A DNA stretch of 64,000 bases from a virus, in the IMG/VR virus record IMGVR_UViG_3300044680_000280, positions 62,001-126,000 of that record. One strand, written 5' to 3'. The notes under the pieces were generated by a model, which was not told the origin of the DNA, searched no databases, and worked only from the letters and a program-made list of their open reading frames with translations. Positions 28,251 to 38,470 of the stretch are shown here, in pieces. Each line of letters starts with the position of its first letter. Positions within the stretch are counted from its first letter, which is position 1. Both the position numbers and the translations under genes were made by a program.

Positions 28251-29393
28251 TCATCCTGTTAGTACGTAGCCAGAAAGAGATTGACGAATCAAACCCTGTT
28301 GCTGGGTGGATCCCAGTAGGTCCAAGGGTTGAGGTAGGACAAGCCCACGTGTCAACTGAATGGGTTTCGTCGAACGGTTCTGAATAACAAGGGTTAAGAA
28401 GCAGATGGTGGGGTCGGAGGTCGATTGGTTCAGCGTAACAGACACAAGGCGAAGTGGGTACTCCTCATCCGTCAGAATCTGCCCGACGACCTGCTCCTGC
28501 TGTCGCTTGATCGACTGCCATCGCTGGAATGCCGTGTAAGCGTCCTGAAGAATCGAGTTCTGATTGAACCCGCCCGAGGCGATCTTCTGCCCGACGCTGT
28601 TCTCAATCTGAGTCCCATACCATATGTGGAAAGGGTTCGAACCGAGCAGGGTGAACATGAGCTTCTGAGATTCTTGGATGAGCAGGGCCTCATCGATGAC
28701 GTTCGCCGTTTCACCTGTAGACCCATATCTCCAATCGTTTTCGACTCCAAGTCCACCGCACCGCCGGCACGTCTGCTGGGTGGTCGAATAAGAAAGCTGC
28801 ACGAAGTCGTTGAAGCCCTTGAGAGGCTCATCAAACACAATGAGCCTGAGAGGCGGGTTGGTGAGCGACTGTGGATCCGAAACAAGAGTCCAACCAGGAG
28901 CAGCCTGTACCCCACGGTAGAAGCGGTTTGTCGTCAGACCCAACGTGGGGGCCAAGGTGCTCGCGGCACTGATGTAGATGCTCGCTCCGACTCCCGTGGA
29001 GGCACTCTTGATGCCGATCTGATTACCGTTCGAGGTAAACGCCATTCCTGCCACTTGTGGATTCAAAAGAGCCACCAAGTGGTTTGGCGTGATCTGATTC
29101 GTCGCTGGAACAACCAAAGTCTGGGGAGTCCCCTGGTCTACCGTGACGACCATCGTGTCATTGGCTCCAGTCACAATGTTGTACGGCCCCACGGCTGAAC
29201 CAGTCACTTGAGCGGCGACCTGAACCCCGTTAGGGGGGACATTGAAAGCGCCGTTGTAGTTGAGGACGATCGAACCTAGGTTGCTGATTGGCTGAAGTGG
29301 GACCACGGTCTGACGATCGATAGGAGACACAAATAGACCTTCTTCCGCCACGATGTGCGGGCAAATTTGGTCTATTTGACGGTCGTAACTCAT
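28251..29393 (-). CDS. Probable gp25-like baseplate wedge protein with extra domain (380 aa)
   Basis: The ATG at 29393 overlaps the upstream TGA (ATGA). Residues of about 65-160 form a beta domain (GPYNIVTGANDTMVVTVDQG ending in LAPTLGLTTN) that closely parallels a segment of the tail sheath in this window. A half zinc-finger motif, TCRRCGGLG, follows near residue 210. The C-terminal 150 residues have LLGSNPFHIWYGTQIENSVG, a helix leading to a Q-rich stretch (KRQQEQVVGQIL), and ILTDEEYPLRLVSVTLN. That is the outline of gp25-type wedge proteins, where N-P-F-x-P-x-Y-G and a helix precede a strand pair. Position directly before baseplate J fits gp25. I am fairly but not fully sure; the gp25 signature is weak. 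Confidence 0.6.
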   Translation of the reverse strand: MSYDRQIDQICPHIVAEEGLFVSPIDRQTVVPLQPISNLGSIVLNYNGAFNVPPNGVQVAAQVTGSAVGPYNIVTGANDTMVVTVDQGTPQTLVVPATNQITPNHLVALLNPQVAGMAFTSNGNQIGIKSASTGVGASIYISAASTLAPTLGLTTNRFYRGVQAAPGWTLVSDPQSLTNPPLRLIVFDEPLKGFNDFVQLSYSTTQQTCRRCGGLGVENDWRYGSTGETANVIDEALLIQESQKLMFTLLGSNPFHIWYGTQIENSVGQKIASGGFNQNSILQDAYTAFQRWQSIKRQQEQVVGQILTDEEYPLRLVSVTLNQSTSDPTICFLTLVIQNRSTKPIQLTRGLVLPQPLDLLGSTQQQGLIRQSLSGYVLTG

Positions 29394-30154
29394 GTGCCCG
29401 TAGTGTTCGTTGGGTTATCCGTACCGTCATTCGGAGTCACGTACCCATTGAGAGTGCGGTAGTATGCCGTAACGACTGGCCTTTGAGGTCCAGGCTCGAG
29501 GCCCGCATAAGGAGCGTGCGTAAGAGTTCCCTCGGGATCCTTGCCACCGTCGTCCGCGATAGCTCGATAGTTTCGGTCTGTAATGAGTTGTTGAACAGAG
29601 CTAATCATGTTTTGAGCCGAACCCGAAACCGTCGTGTCTCCCTGAATTGTCTTCAGTAGCGTGATCTCATCGTTCAATTGGTCCGAATAGTCTAGAGCTT
29701 TTCGAATCTTTCTCTCAAGGTACTCCCTCTTATATTGGAGGGAGTCATACATCCAGTCCCTAATTTGCTGACCCAAAACCGCGGAAGGGGCATCTGCCAG
29801 ACCCTCCGTAGAAACGACCGTCCCGTCACTGCGAACTTGCGGGGCTCGGGTTTCGTCCGCCCTCATGAGGTAGAGAGCTTGGGTGGCCTTCTGCCTGAGC
29901 TTGAGGTCGTAATAAGGATTACCCCCAAGAACTTCGTAAGCCCGGAAGAGCTTCCCCATGTAGGAATCGGAGGGACTGGGCTCGTAGCCCGTGACAGTTG
30001 CCTTATCAAAGGTGAACACCACCTGACCGATTCGAGTAAGCTCAGCCGTAAGATGTGCGATTCGACCCGGGATATCCTGTACCTGAGCGAGGGTGTAGGT
30101 CGACAGTCGCTGGAACTGACTGGAATTAAAGGTCCCTAGATGATCGTACGCCAC
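29390..30154 (-). CDS. Structural protein of the baseplate region, function unknown (254 aa)
   Basis: A GTG start at 30154 has GGAG nine bases upstream. The protein is largely helical, with a strong coiled-coil candidate in the middle (QYKREYLERKIRKALDYSDQ, then LNDEITLLKTIQGD). A proline- and glycine-rich tail ends in NPTNTTGT. The N-terminus (MAYDHLGTFNSSQFQRLSTY) is not recognised. Its stop overlaps the start of the gp25-like gene, and the preceding gene ends 33 bases upstream. Co-transcription between two baseplate genes suggests a wedge or connector subunit, but I have no family match. Confidence 0.65.
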   Translation of the reverse strand: MAYDHLGTFNSSQFQRLSTYTLAQVQDIPGRIAHLTAELTRIGQVVFTFDKATVTGYEPSPSDSYMGKLFRAYEVLGGNPYYDLKLRQKATQALYLMRADETRAPQVRSDGTVVSTEGLADAPSAVLGQQIRDWMYDSLQYKREYLERKIRKALDYSDQLNDEITLLKTIQGDTTVSGSAQNMISSVQQLITDRNYRAIADDGGKDPEGTLTHAPYAGLEPGPQRPVVTAYYRTLNGYVTPNDGTDNPTNTTGT

Positions 30155-30187
30155 GTCTAGCGTCTCCTACAAATAGAAAGCTACCGC

Positions 30188-32392
30188 TCAGAAAATGAGC
30201 TTAAACGCACTGGCAAAAGCAGTTACATCCGGTGCCTCGTAGGCGAGGGCGACGCCTGCCGAATAGCCCCCGGGGCCGCTAGGCGGTGGAGTCCCGCCAG
30301 CTCCATCGATCAGTGAAAACCATGTGGTGACGTCCCCGCTCGTCTGTGGAACGAAAAGAAGGTAGAACCCACCCTCCAATGCAAGGATGAAGTCTAGGAT
30401 GTTCACCAAGTACTCGATGAATTGCTCGAGCACTGTGATCTTGCGCTCGATGGCGGCAATAAATTGGGCTATCTCAGCATTGATGCCACGAGAAGAGTCT
30501 TGCATTGCCTTGATCTTGGCAATGATGTCGTAGATGAGCTGTCCCGACCAAGGGATGACGTCCTTGAGTATGGTGAGTTGAATCCAGTCTGGCGGAGTAC
30601 CCCCAAGGGTGTAGGCCGTGATGTGCTGAATGGCGAAGAGAATGTTCTGTCGACACGAAGAGTCGTTGAAGGCCGCCACATAGGCGTTATAGGTGTCGAG
30701 ATCGTAATTCCCGTCGCTATCGAGATATGTGATTGCCATCACGAGCTGGGAAAGGTTCGTCGAAGCGGCTATTTTCGTTGTTGCTGGCGCTAGGGGTCCC
30801 TTCGGCAGTGATTGCATGATTTGTTGAAACTGGGTCATTGCCGAAGAACCCTGTTCGAGTAGCGAGGAGGCTACGGTGTTTGCCAGTCTCGCGGCTTGTC
30901 TCCGCACCGTGGGCATTTGCCAGGGGACGACAACATTCGTCCCCAAAACGGGATCCACAGGAATTGGAGTGATGACAGTAACCGAACTGTAACTCGGAAT
31001 GTTGACCGCACTAGCGATGGCGGAGATGACAGGTTGGGCGAGGAACCCTGCCAGAATGCCCGCATTTTTCGTCAGCGAACCGTACCCTATATGAGTCACG
31101 GGTGTTGGAGGAATGTTCACTCCAGAGTTCGTAAACTTGTCCGGGGACTGAACTGGGACTTGAAAGTTCAATGAAAAGCCCGCTAGGAAAAGAGCGGTCA
31201 AATTCCCTACGATATCGAAATTTGCTGGAATCTTGGGCACACGTTGACGAAAAATGCCGCTCGGATGTCCCATAACCAGGCCCGTGCCTGGCCAGGGAAG
31301 GTACGGGCGTTTGCTCGTATCCATCGATGGGGTCGTTGCCCATTGGACTTGATTGTTCGAGATATTCAGCGTTCCGAAGAAGGCTCGCACTCGGTAGTAG
31401 TATGTTTGGTCGGGTTGGACGTTGGTGTCGAAATATTGGATGAAACCAAGCTCTCCGAAGGCACCATTCGCAATCGTGTTGAGCAGGTTCCCATTGTCGT
31501 CAGTGAGAGTGAGAACCTTGTAGGTGTCGAACTTGATAACAGGGTCGCCGTTTTCGTCATGAAGGTAGACTTTCTGAGAGAGGAATTGTCCTGGAGCGCC
31601 TCGATTTTCATGTTGAGTCTGAAGCATGTAGGTGCATCGACCTGTGCCCGTTGCCGCAATGTCTACGTCCCCATTGAGGGGCGTCGAGCTGCGCTCTATC
31701 AGCCACTTGGGCGGGATAAACTCGTTGGCGACGACGCTACCGAGGTCGGTGAACCCACGAGCTGGGGGATTGGTTGTACCCCCTAGAGTCCACTGCATCG
31801 AAATGCCCGTCGGCGTTGCCCCAAATACTTGAGCAAGGCTCGTTAGGGGTTCGTTTTTACTCCCCATCGGAAGGAGCTTGACGTTCGTTGGAGCCGCGAA
31901 TCTAGTCTGGGAAAGTAGCTCATCCTTCTGAAAGAACCGAATGAGCACCTTCAGGAGCTGCATGAGTGCCATAGGCGTTTGAGCGTCTGCCACAATGAGA
32001 ATGAAGCCGCTCTGGGTGGCACCCGAGATGGGTTGGGGTCGGTTTGGGTCTCGTGTGTCCAAAAGGGACCCTTTGAACCGCTGCACGAACGCCTGATACC
32101 CCCCGGTATACTTGAAAAAGTTGGGGTCCTTCGATGGATCTGGAATATCGAAGTACCCGTAGACACCCGTTTGATTCAAGGACTGGAAAAGAGTATTGAT
32201 GAGGCCGATGAGAGCTTGAACGAGAGCCGCAATCGGATTCGAAATGGGAATGAGAAATGACTTGACTGTGTCAAGAATCGTCTTGAGAACCTCAAGAAAA
32301 ACGACAAGGGTCTCGAGAATACTCCTAACCGGCTCAAGAAGGGTCTCCCCGGGGAGCTGGATAGTGAAGCTCTGCCAAGTAGCTGATGCCAT
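30188..32392 (-). CDS. Large structural protein with FN3-like segment (734 aa)
   Basis: The start at 32392 immediately follows the TAA of the 55-aa gene. The first 75 residues are very hydrophobic and helical (LETLVVFLEVLKTILDTVKS, then PIAALVQALIGLINTLFQSL), more like a buried coiled coil than a signal peptide. The middle contains a probable FN3 strand pair (VQPDQTYYYRVRAFFGTL). Residues of about 480-700 are again helical, with a closing hydrophobic helix (EYLVNILDFILALEGGFYLL) and a glycine/proline-rich C-terminus. No enzyme motif is visible. It lies inside the baseplate cluster and is likely a wedge or tail-tip component. The helical hydrophobic segments could insert in or contact a membrane, but that is inference. 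Confidence 0.65.
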   Translation of the reverse strand: MASATWQSFTIQLPGETLLEPVRSILETLVVFLEVLKTILDTVKSFLIPISNPIAALVQALIGLINTLFQSLNQTGVYGYFDIPDPSKDPNFFKYTGGYQAFVQRFKGSLLDTRDPNRPQPISGATQSGFILIVADAQTPMALMQLLKVLIRFFQKDELLSQTRFAAPTNVKLLPMGSKNEPLTSLAQVFGATPTGISMQWTLGGTTNPPARGFTDLGSVVANEFIPPKWLIERSSTPLNGDVDIAATGTGRCTYMLQTQHENRGAPGQFLSQKVYLHDENGDPVIKFDTYKVLTLTDDNGNLLNTIANGAFGELGFIQYFDTNVQPDQTYYYRVRAFFGTLNISNNQVQWATTPSMDTSKRPYLPWPGTGLVMGHPSGIFRQRVPKIPANFDIVGNLTALFLAGFSLNFQVPVQSPDKFTNSGVNIPPTPVTHIGYGSLTKNAGILAGFLAQPVISAIASAVNIPSYSSVTVITPIPVDPVLGTNVVVPWQMPTVRRQAARLANTVASSLLEQGSSAMTQFQQIMQSLPKGPLAPATTKIAASTNLSQLVMAITYLDSDGNYDLDTYNAYVAAFNDSSCRQNILFAIQHITAYTLGGTPPDWIQLTILKDVIPWSGQLIYDIIAKIKAMQDSSRGINAEIAQFIAAIERKITVLEQFIEYLVNILDFILALEGGFYLLFVPQTSGDVTTWFSLIDGAGGTPPPSGPGGYSAGVALAYEAPDVTAFASAFKLIF

Positions 32393-32560
32393 TTACGCCC
32401 CATACGTGAGTTTGCGCAATTTTTTGCGGTACGACTCGATGTCCGCCTGAGCGACTTTAATCGTGGCTTGAATCACCTCCCGCATACGCTCGTTAATCGA
32501 GAACTGCGTCTTGTACTCCCACTCGACCTTCGGGGGTTCTGGTTTCAAATCTTCGTCCAT
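32393..32560 (-). CDS. Small charged helical protein (55 aa)
   Basis: The ATG at 32560 is one base after the TAA of the 1965-aa gene, and its own TAA abuts the next gene's ATG at 32392, so it exactly fills the gap. Upstream GGA lies within nine bases. The product, starting MDEDLKPEPPKVEWEYKTQF, has an acidic N-terminus and a basic helix (RMREVIQATIKVAQADIESY, then RKKLRKL) that could be a coiled coil. Such short proteins in baseplate operons are sometimes plugs or assembly factors, but here the role is unknown. Confidence 0.7.
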   Translation of the reverse strand: MDEDLKPEPPKVEWEYKTQFSINERMREVIQATIKVAQADIESYRKKLRKLTYGA

Positions 32561-32561
32561 C

Positions 32562-35500
32562 TTACTGATCCTGTAAGGCTAGAAGTTTCGTCAGTTGATT
32601 AACGACGTCCGCTTGAGCTGCAATGCGGTTAGCGACTGCCATCTGCTCCAACACAAGGAGGCCACTCTGCTTATCAATCCTCTCGGAAATCCAAATGTAG
32701 CGGGCATCGTACAATCTGTCGGATGAGGTAAGTGGCGTCTCGATGCTCGTGATGTAGCCAGTGAGGGCCGTTTGACGAGCGGTTACGATGGTGTACCGAT
32801 TGTTGAGATCCGAAGGCAGGTACCCGTAAGCTGTTGCTCCCGAATCCCCAAGAACTGGAACCGTGGTGGATAGCAATCCAGAAAACGTAGTGGTATCAGA
32901 CAAGAACGTTACGTTTTGTAGGTAGATGTTCAAAACTACCTGCAAGGTCGCAAGGGATACCCCGAACGTACTAACGATTTCATACGAAGGAAGAGAGCCC
33001 GAGGAGGGGAACGCCGAGGCGACCGTGATACCCGTTGGACTGTTGATGCTGGCGATTGCGTAGACCCCGGCGTTCGCCCCCGTTTGGACGTACACGAAGT
33101 CTGACGTGGTCACACCGTCATTCGTGAAATCTTGAGAACCGTCCGTCAAAGACGTTCCAGAAACCGAACCGGTTGTACTTGTGATTTCCGTGGTGAAAAC
33201 CGTCCCCAGGAAGTTCAGGATTGCCGTATTCTCATTCGTGACCGCCGTGAGGAGAGTTGAGACCGCCTCCTGTAGCTCGGTTAGGACGCTTCCCGTGTAA
33301 GTGTCGAGTGGGTTGTCGACGCGATAGGTGCCGCCCGTACCACTCGTGAATGCGGAACTCAAGGTCAGGATCGTGTTACTGGCGATAGCCACAATCTGTC
33401 GACGGAGACCCGCATTGGGTCCGCTCGTCATAACTACGGTCCAACCCACCTGAACCGTAGATTCAAACGTGGCGAGAGAATCACTGAAACTCGTGCCTGA
33501 CAAGCTCGCCGTCCCAGAAACCGTCGTAGAGCTGACAGCGATGTCAAAGGTGAACCCCGAGTCCAAAGTGAATGCATCGCTGACCGTGATGGTCGTGCTT
33601 GTAGGAACCGACGTGATCTGACGCCAGGAAGATCCAGCATTCAGACCCGAGGTGATGCGAACGAGGTCGTAGAGCTTGGGCACCGGAGATGGGAAGATCC
33701 CGCTCGTGAGGGTGATCACCGTGCCCCCTAGATTGAGACTCCCCATTCCGACGAACGTTGGTGTCGTCGTCGACGTGCGAAACGTACTGGTAGAGACCTC
33801 GTTCAGAGCTTCGACGTTCAATGGTCCACCGCCAGACGGAACGATTTCTCCGTCAAAGGTAGGCCCGATCAAAGGAACCGCCTGATCTCCATCATCGTCC
33901 GTAGTCTCACCATCGAGAGCGGGGAATCGGTAGGGAGTCAAGTATGTAACACTGACACCTGCCTCGTTCGCCTGAAGAATGTCTCCCGCCTGAACTGGAT
34001 TGATTGTTGGAAACAAGGGGAACGTGACGGCCGGGGCTGGAACGTAAAGCAGTTCCCCTGTCAGAAGATCGGCATTCACGTCTTTGCCAAACTGGTAAAG
34101 CATTTGGTAGCCGTTTTGCGAACTGTTCAAACGGCTCGAGGCATCCGTCGGCGACATGTAGATCGTAGCGCCAGCGGGAACGTCTAAGGGCACCGAGGAA
34201 CTCAGCGTAATGCTTGTAGACGAGAACGAAGCCACCTCAGCGTTAGCCGAATAACTCAAGTACACATTCCCCAGGGAATCCTCTATGACGACCTGCATAC
34301 CAGTGATGAACGAAGGACGCTGCAAGGAGTCGTCTGTTCCAGTGGCGTTGTCAACTGTGAATGTGCTGGTTCCAGCGGGATAGTCGAACTGGATCTGAGC
34401 TCGGGGCCATCGTTTGAATGTGACACCGGGAAGGGACGAAAGGGCTTGGAACGTGTATTGAGCGATATGATCGCCTTCTTTGACCCCCGCTAGAGCGGGG
34501 GACGTGGTGAACACGTTTCGCTTCGTCTTGAAAAACCGACTGTACGGTCCGTTCAGGTAGATTTGCTGATAGGTCCCGTTCGGAAGTGGAAAAGGCGATA
34601 CCTGAATGAGATCATCAATTTGATTGAGAACGCCCGTTGGGGGAAACCCTGAGATGGTTCGTCCAATAACCCCATCGAACACAAACAGTCCATCAGAATC
34701 CCCGACTACTCGACCGTCCATCGCTGTAAGGACGGCTTCCAGGTAATTGATGGCGGAGTTGTAGTAAACGAGCACACTCCGAGCGATGATGTCCTGATTC
34801 GCGTAGTGCCCCTCATTGAAGTAAAGTGACGGCTTACCCTGCTCATACAAAACAGGTTGAGACGCGTTCGATGTGGTGGGGCCGCCCGAGGGAACGTTGG
34901 ACGTGGCGTCCGCTTGAATATCCGCCTCGTATTCCGCACGAAAGTTCGTCATCGTCTCCACGCGGAAGTAGAAATTGTCCGGGTTGAACGTTGAATAGTC
35001 CGCGAGGAGAATCTGATTGAGGAGCCCATTTGCCGTCGTGGGCGTAGTCACGTACGTGTAGCTTGCTTTGAAGTGAAGTCCAGCTTGGACGCTGTAGCTA
35101 CCCGTATAGAAAATCGAGACCTCCTCACCTGACTGAAGCGGGGTTGCCAGCGTGACGTTCCCTGCCGCGTCCATCGTATAATCCGTAGGAGAGGTGAGGA
35201 TGACGCCAGGCTGTCCCTCGACTCTCCTCCAAACGATAATGGATTGAGTCGTAATGGGTGGATACTGTGTCGAAACCGTTGTCGTAGTCGCTTCGAGAAC
35301 GGGTCGAACCGAATACTTGAGCGCCGTCGTTGTGTACTGCTGAACCGTATTGCGAGTCAATGTGACCTGCGTGAGATTCGAGCTCGAGTCGTACGTTGCT
35401 CCCGTAGCTTCGTAATAATCGGAACCAAGTAGAATGATCGTACCCGTTTTGTAAGAGCTCGTCCTATCCCCTACAACGCTGATGGCGTTCATTCCCTGGG

Positions 35501-38459
35501 CAATCGCATTGTACTGGGACAACTCAGTTACGAAGTACGAAGGAACGGTCGGTGTACCCGTCGTCGGAAGAGGTCCGGACGACACATAGAGAGTGGGGTT
35601 CGTGTAGTCGTCTGTGAATGTCTCCCCGATGGTCACCGTGGTGAAACCAGAGGCGTAAGAGGACGAGGCGATGAGGTAAATCTGCTCACTGTCGACGCGT
35701 AGGAGATAACCGACTGGGAATGAGTCCGAATAGTCCCCAGTGATGGTCAAACTACTTTGATCGGAAGTAATACTGACCTGAGCAAGGTTGATTGGCGGAT
35801 TTTGAACTGTGATGTTCTGTTCACCGCCTATCGCCTGGTAAATGTAGTAATCAATGTAGACGTTTTCCGTCGGGGCGATGGTGGCCCCATGCGGTAGCGC
35901 GTCCGTCAGAATAGAATCAGACAAGAACGTAATGGTGGAGTTCGCGGTATCAACCGTGCATTGAGTGCCTAGAACTTGCGGACGACCACCCCGGAAGACT
36001 GCTTGAGTTGGAGTCGTAGCTACTGTTCGCCCCAACGGATTGAAACTCAAGGTCGATGTTGGCAACGGGTGGGGTTGCGTCAGTTCCTTACGAACTAGGA
36101 ACGTTGCCGACTCCATGATAACGACAGACGGATTTTCGGTAGACGTATACGTGACGTACGCCTCTTCGAGGGCGAGGAAACGATCCGTAAAACTGATAGT
36201 CCCAAAGTACGCGGCGATTGTGTAATCCACGTTCTGGACAAGGGTGCGCGACCAATAGACGGTTCCACCGGTCAAATCGGCCGATGAAAAATTCAGGTCT
36301 CCCGTCGCTGCGCTGATCTCAACTGTACCAGACGGCAGAATGGCAGGATTCGAAAAAGCCGCGTCATTCGAAACAATGTTGACCGTCGTAGAGAAAACAG
36401 GAGCACTCCCGTAGCGGAACCGTGTGACCCCCACGTACGTGATAGGAATGCTCAAGCGGGGGGAATTCGTAATCACCCCAAGAGAGTTGATTCTCTCAAC
36501 CCGTGTGTTTGGGTCCACGAGGACAACCTGCTCAAAAAAGCGGTCCGCAAGGACCTCCTTCGAGGAAAGAACCTCGTAATCTAGATCGCTCGAGGTGATG
36601 CCGGGAACATCTGTTGTGAGTGTCGTTGTTCCGACGGCCGAAACCCCATAGACCCCCTCGGAAGCGCCCGACTGAACAACAAGGAAGTCCCCAGGAGTGA
36701 CGCCATCTGTCGTGAAGTTTTGACTTGTGTCCGTAAAGGTAGGACCACTAAATGAGCCTGACGAACTCGCGGCGTATTGCGTTCCGGCCACTTGCGTAAA
36801 TGCGAATTGACCCGCCGTTGTGTCCAGAATGCCGCCTAGCCCGCTCGATGTAACGAATACGTTGGAGGATCCAACCTGTGTGAACGGGTTGTAGAAGCCT
36901 GAACCTGGAGAGGTTTCAATGGCAAAGTCGAGCTCTGAATCCACGATGAGGGGATTGAGAATCGCCGCAGGGGTGGACTGCTCGAAAAGGCTGACGTTGC
37001 TGTTCAGTCGAAACGCGTACTGAAGTTGTCCCGCGTCATAATCGATGACGTACCCCAGTCCCGCGGGCGGACTCGATTGCTGTAGATTGGGAAGGGTTCC
37101 CGTAAATGTCCCGGTCCCCTGGGAAACCGTGACCGTAATCGGATAGCTAGAAGATTCAATGGGCGTCGACGGAAGGGATACGATAGGACTTTGAATCATG
37201 GGACTAGCCCATGTGGCACCCGTCACCGTATAGATGGCACTGACGTCATTGACGGAGGCATCCGTACCAGAAAGGTCCACCGGCGTGCGGAAGAACCGCA
37301 TCGAGATTCCACGCTCGATGGCGAGATCCCCAAGCGTCACACTGAGGGGTTGGCCACTGTACGTCGTGCGGTCCGCCAGAGACAGAAGAACTTGTCCCGT
37401 CGTGGGATCGTACTGGACTTCGCTTTGCTTTCCAGTGTAATTGAAGTCGGAGAACTGGGTTGAAATGGCCTCCTGAAAGTCGATGACGCCAGGGATTCTA
37501 AAGATGATGTCCCCCCCAGGAGACGGAATTGGAGACAGTACGGTTCCCTGCACGCCCGAAGGATTGACCGTCCCCAAAGACTGGGTGGGGAGCGATAGGT
37601 TCGCAGAGATGAGGACCCCATCGTAATAGACGGGTGTCCCCGCATTGTCCGAGATATCCGTTGAATTGAACTTAAGGAGCCCCGTCGTGAGCGCCCACTG
37701 AACGGTACCTGCGGTAGGATTTGGAGAGAAACTGGACTCGTTCGGAACCTCAACTGCTGTAAGCCAGAGCCCATATCCGATTCTAAGGACAGGGTACTGA
37801 GTATCTCCTGGAATTGGATTCAAGAGCAGGGTGTTGTTTCCAATGAGCCCGATGTTACCGTCCGACGCGGTAAAAGAGAACGGGGCTTGCTGCTGGAAGC
37901 GAACAGTCTGTCCTGCGTACGTTGCAAGGTCTGAGGAGTTCCAGTTGAGCTGACCTGCATTCGAACCAATGGTCATGAGTTCCGTCGTGCCCGGGGGAGG
38001 CGAACCGAAGCTCGAAACGAGAGAGACCGTCTGGGTCGTACCACTCCCCGTCGTACCGATCGAAAGTCGGAACGGAGCGGCGGAAGTTACTCCGATCGGA
38101 ACCGCGACCGAAAGGCGTTGAGTGTTCGAAGTTGAACCGAGAACCCCCACGGTAGTCGCTGGACCGCCAGGTAATGGATAGAACCTTTGGTGAGTCGAGT
38201 CGTAGTCGAAACGCTGGACCGCGGCTTCCTCAACAACGAGGCCCTCATTCTTTGTCCAGCCGAATGTAGCGGCGGGGAGCTTTCCCTGGGTCATGACCAC
38301 GACGAGGTAGTCATCTCGGGGTACGTCTTCGGCAGATGTGTAGTAGGCGTTATACGTACCAGGGTCAGATACAAAGTCGTTTGGCGTCGAGGTGAAGGGC
38401 GAGTTTGAGCCGCCCACTCGAGGCGGCTCAAGTACATATCCGCTGATACTGAAGCCCAT
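32562..38459 (-). CDS. Very large beta-rich tail/baseplate structural protein (1965 aa)
   Basis: The chain is almost entirely beta-rich and repetitive. A motif of about 30 residues with outline G-x-L-x-F-x-x-x-D-(6-8)-G-x-x-V occurs at least five times (NAGQLNWNSSDLATYAGQTV; TTGLLKFNSTDISDNAGTPV; TTGQVLLSLADRTTYSGQPL; ATGDLNFSSADLTGGTVYW). Near residues 560-620 and in the last third there are modules related to the VTNGS family (SGPTFTDTSQNFTTDGVTPG; SGTSLTDGSQDFTNDGVTTS). The last 80 residues are helical (DARYIWISERIDKQSGLLVL). The start codon lies 11 bases after the 189-aa gene's stop. Position between spike and wedge genes suggests a baseplate arm or a large sheath-proximal component. I do not recognise a named family. 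Confidence 0.75.
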   Translation of the reverse strand: MGFSISGYVLEPPRVGGSNSPFTSTPNDFVSDPGTYNAYYTSAEDVPRDDYLVVVMTQGKLPAATFGWTKNEGLVVEEAAVQRFDYDSTHQRFYPLPGGPATTVGVLGSTSNTQRLSVAVPIGVTSAAPFRLSIGTTGSGTTQTVSLVSSFGSPPPGTTELMTIGSNAGQLNWNSSDLATYAGQTVRFQQQAPFSFTASDGNIGLIGNNTLLLNPIPGDTQYPVLRIGYGLWLTAVEVPNESSFSPNPTAGTVQWALTTGLLKFNSTDISDNAGTPVYYDGVLISANLSLPTQSLGTVNPSGVQGTVLSPIPSPGGDIIFRIPGVIDFQEAISTQFSDFNYTGKQSEVQYDPTTGQVLLSLADRTTYSGQPLSVTLGDLAIERGISMRFFRTPVDLSGTDASVNDVSAIYTVTGATWASPMIQSPIVSLPSTPIESSSYPITVTVSQGTGTFTGTLPNLQQSSPPAGLGYVIDYDAGQLQYAFRLNSNVSLFEQSTPAAILNPLIVDSELDFAIETSPGSGFYNPFTQVGSSNVFVTSSGLGGILDTTAGQFAFTQVAGTQYAASSSGSFSGPTFTDTSQNFTTDGVTPGDFLVVQSGASEGVYGVSAVGTTTLTTDVPGITSSDLDYEVLSSKEVLADRFFEQVVLVDPNTRVERINSLGVITNSPRLSIPITYVGVTRFRYGSAPVFSTTVNIVSNDAAFSNPAILPSGTVEISAATGDLNFSSADLTGGTVYWSRTLVQNVDYTIAAYFGTISFTDRFLALEEAYVTYTSTENPSVVIMESATFLVRKELTQPHPLPTSTLSFNPLGRTVATTPTQAVFRGGRPQVLGTQCTVDTANSTITFLSDSILTDALPHGATIAPTENVYIDYYIYQAIGGEQNITVQNPPINLAQVSITSDQSSLTITGDYSDSFPVGYLLRVDSEQIYLIASSSYASGFTTVTIGETFTDDYTNPTLYVSSGPLPTTGTPTVPSYFVTELSQYNAIAQGMNAISVVGDRTSSYKTGTIILLGSDYYEATGATYDSSSNLTQVTLTRNTVQQYTTTALKYSVRPVLEATTTTVSTQYPPITTQSIIVWRRVEGQPGVILTSPTDYTMDAAGNVTLATPLQSGEEVSIFYTGSYSVQAGLHFKASYTYVTTPTTANGLLNQILLADYSTFNPDNFYFRVETMTNFRAEYEADIQADATSNVPSGGPTTSNASQPVLYEQGKPSLYFNEGHYANQDIIARSVLVYYNSAINYLEAVLTAMDGRVVGDSDGLFVFDGVIGRTISGFPPTGVLNQIDDLIQVSPFPLPNGTYQQIYLNGPYSRFFKTKRNVFTTSPALAGVKEGDHIAQYTFQALSSLPGVTFKRWPRAQIQFDYPAGTSTFTVDNATGTDDSLQRPSFITGMQVVIEDSLGNVYLSYSANAEVASFSSTSITLSSSVPLDVPAGATIYMSPTDASSRLNSSQNGYQMLYQFGKDVNADLLTGELLYVPAPAVTFPLFPTINPVQAGDILQANEAGVSVTYLTPYRFPALDGETTDDDGDQAVPLIGPTFDGEIVPSGGGPLNVEALNEVSTSTFRTSTTTPTFVGMGSLNLGGTVITLTSGIFPSPVPKLYDLVRITSGLNAGSSWRQITSVPTSTTITVSDAFTLDSGFTFDIAVSSTTVSGTASLSGTSFSDSLATFESTVQVGWTVVMTSGPNAGLRRQIVAIASNTILTLSSAFTSGTGGTYRVDNPLDTYTGSVLTELQEAVSTLLTAVTNENTAILNFLGTVFTTEITSTTGSVSGTSLTDGSQDFTNDGVTTSDFVYVQTGANAGVYAIASINSPTGITVASAFPSSGSLPSYEIVSTFGVSLATLQVVLNIYLQNVTFLSDTTTFSGLLSTTVPVLGDSGATAYGYLPSDLNNRYTIVTARQTALTGYITSIETPLTSSDRLYDARYIWISERIDKQSGLLVLEQMAVANRIAAQADVVNQLTKLLALQDQ

Positions 38460-38470
38460 GGTTGCCCCCT

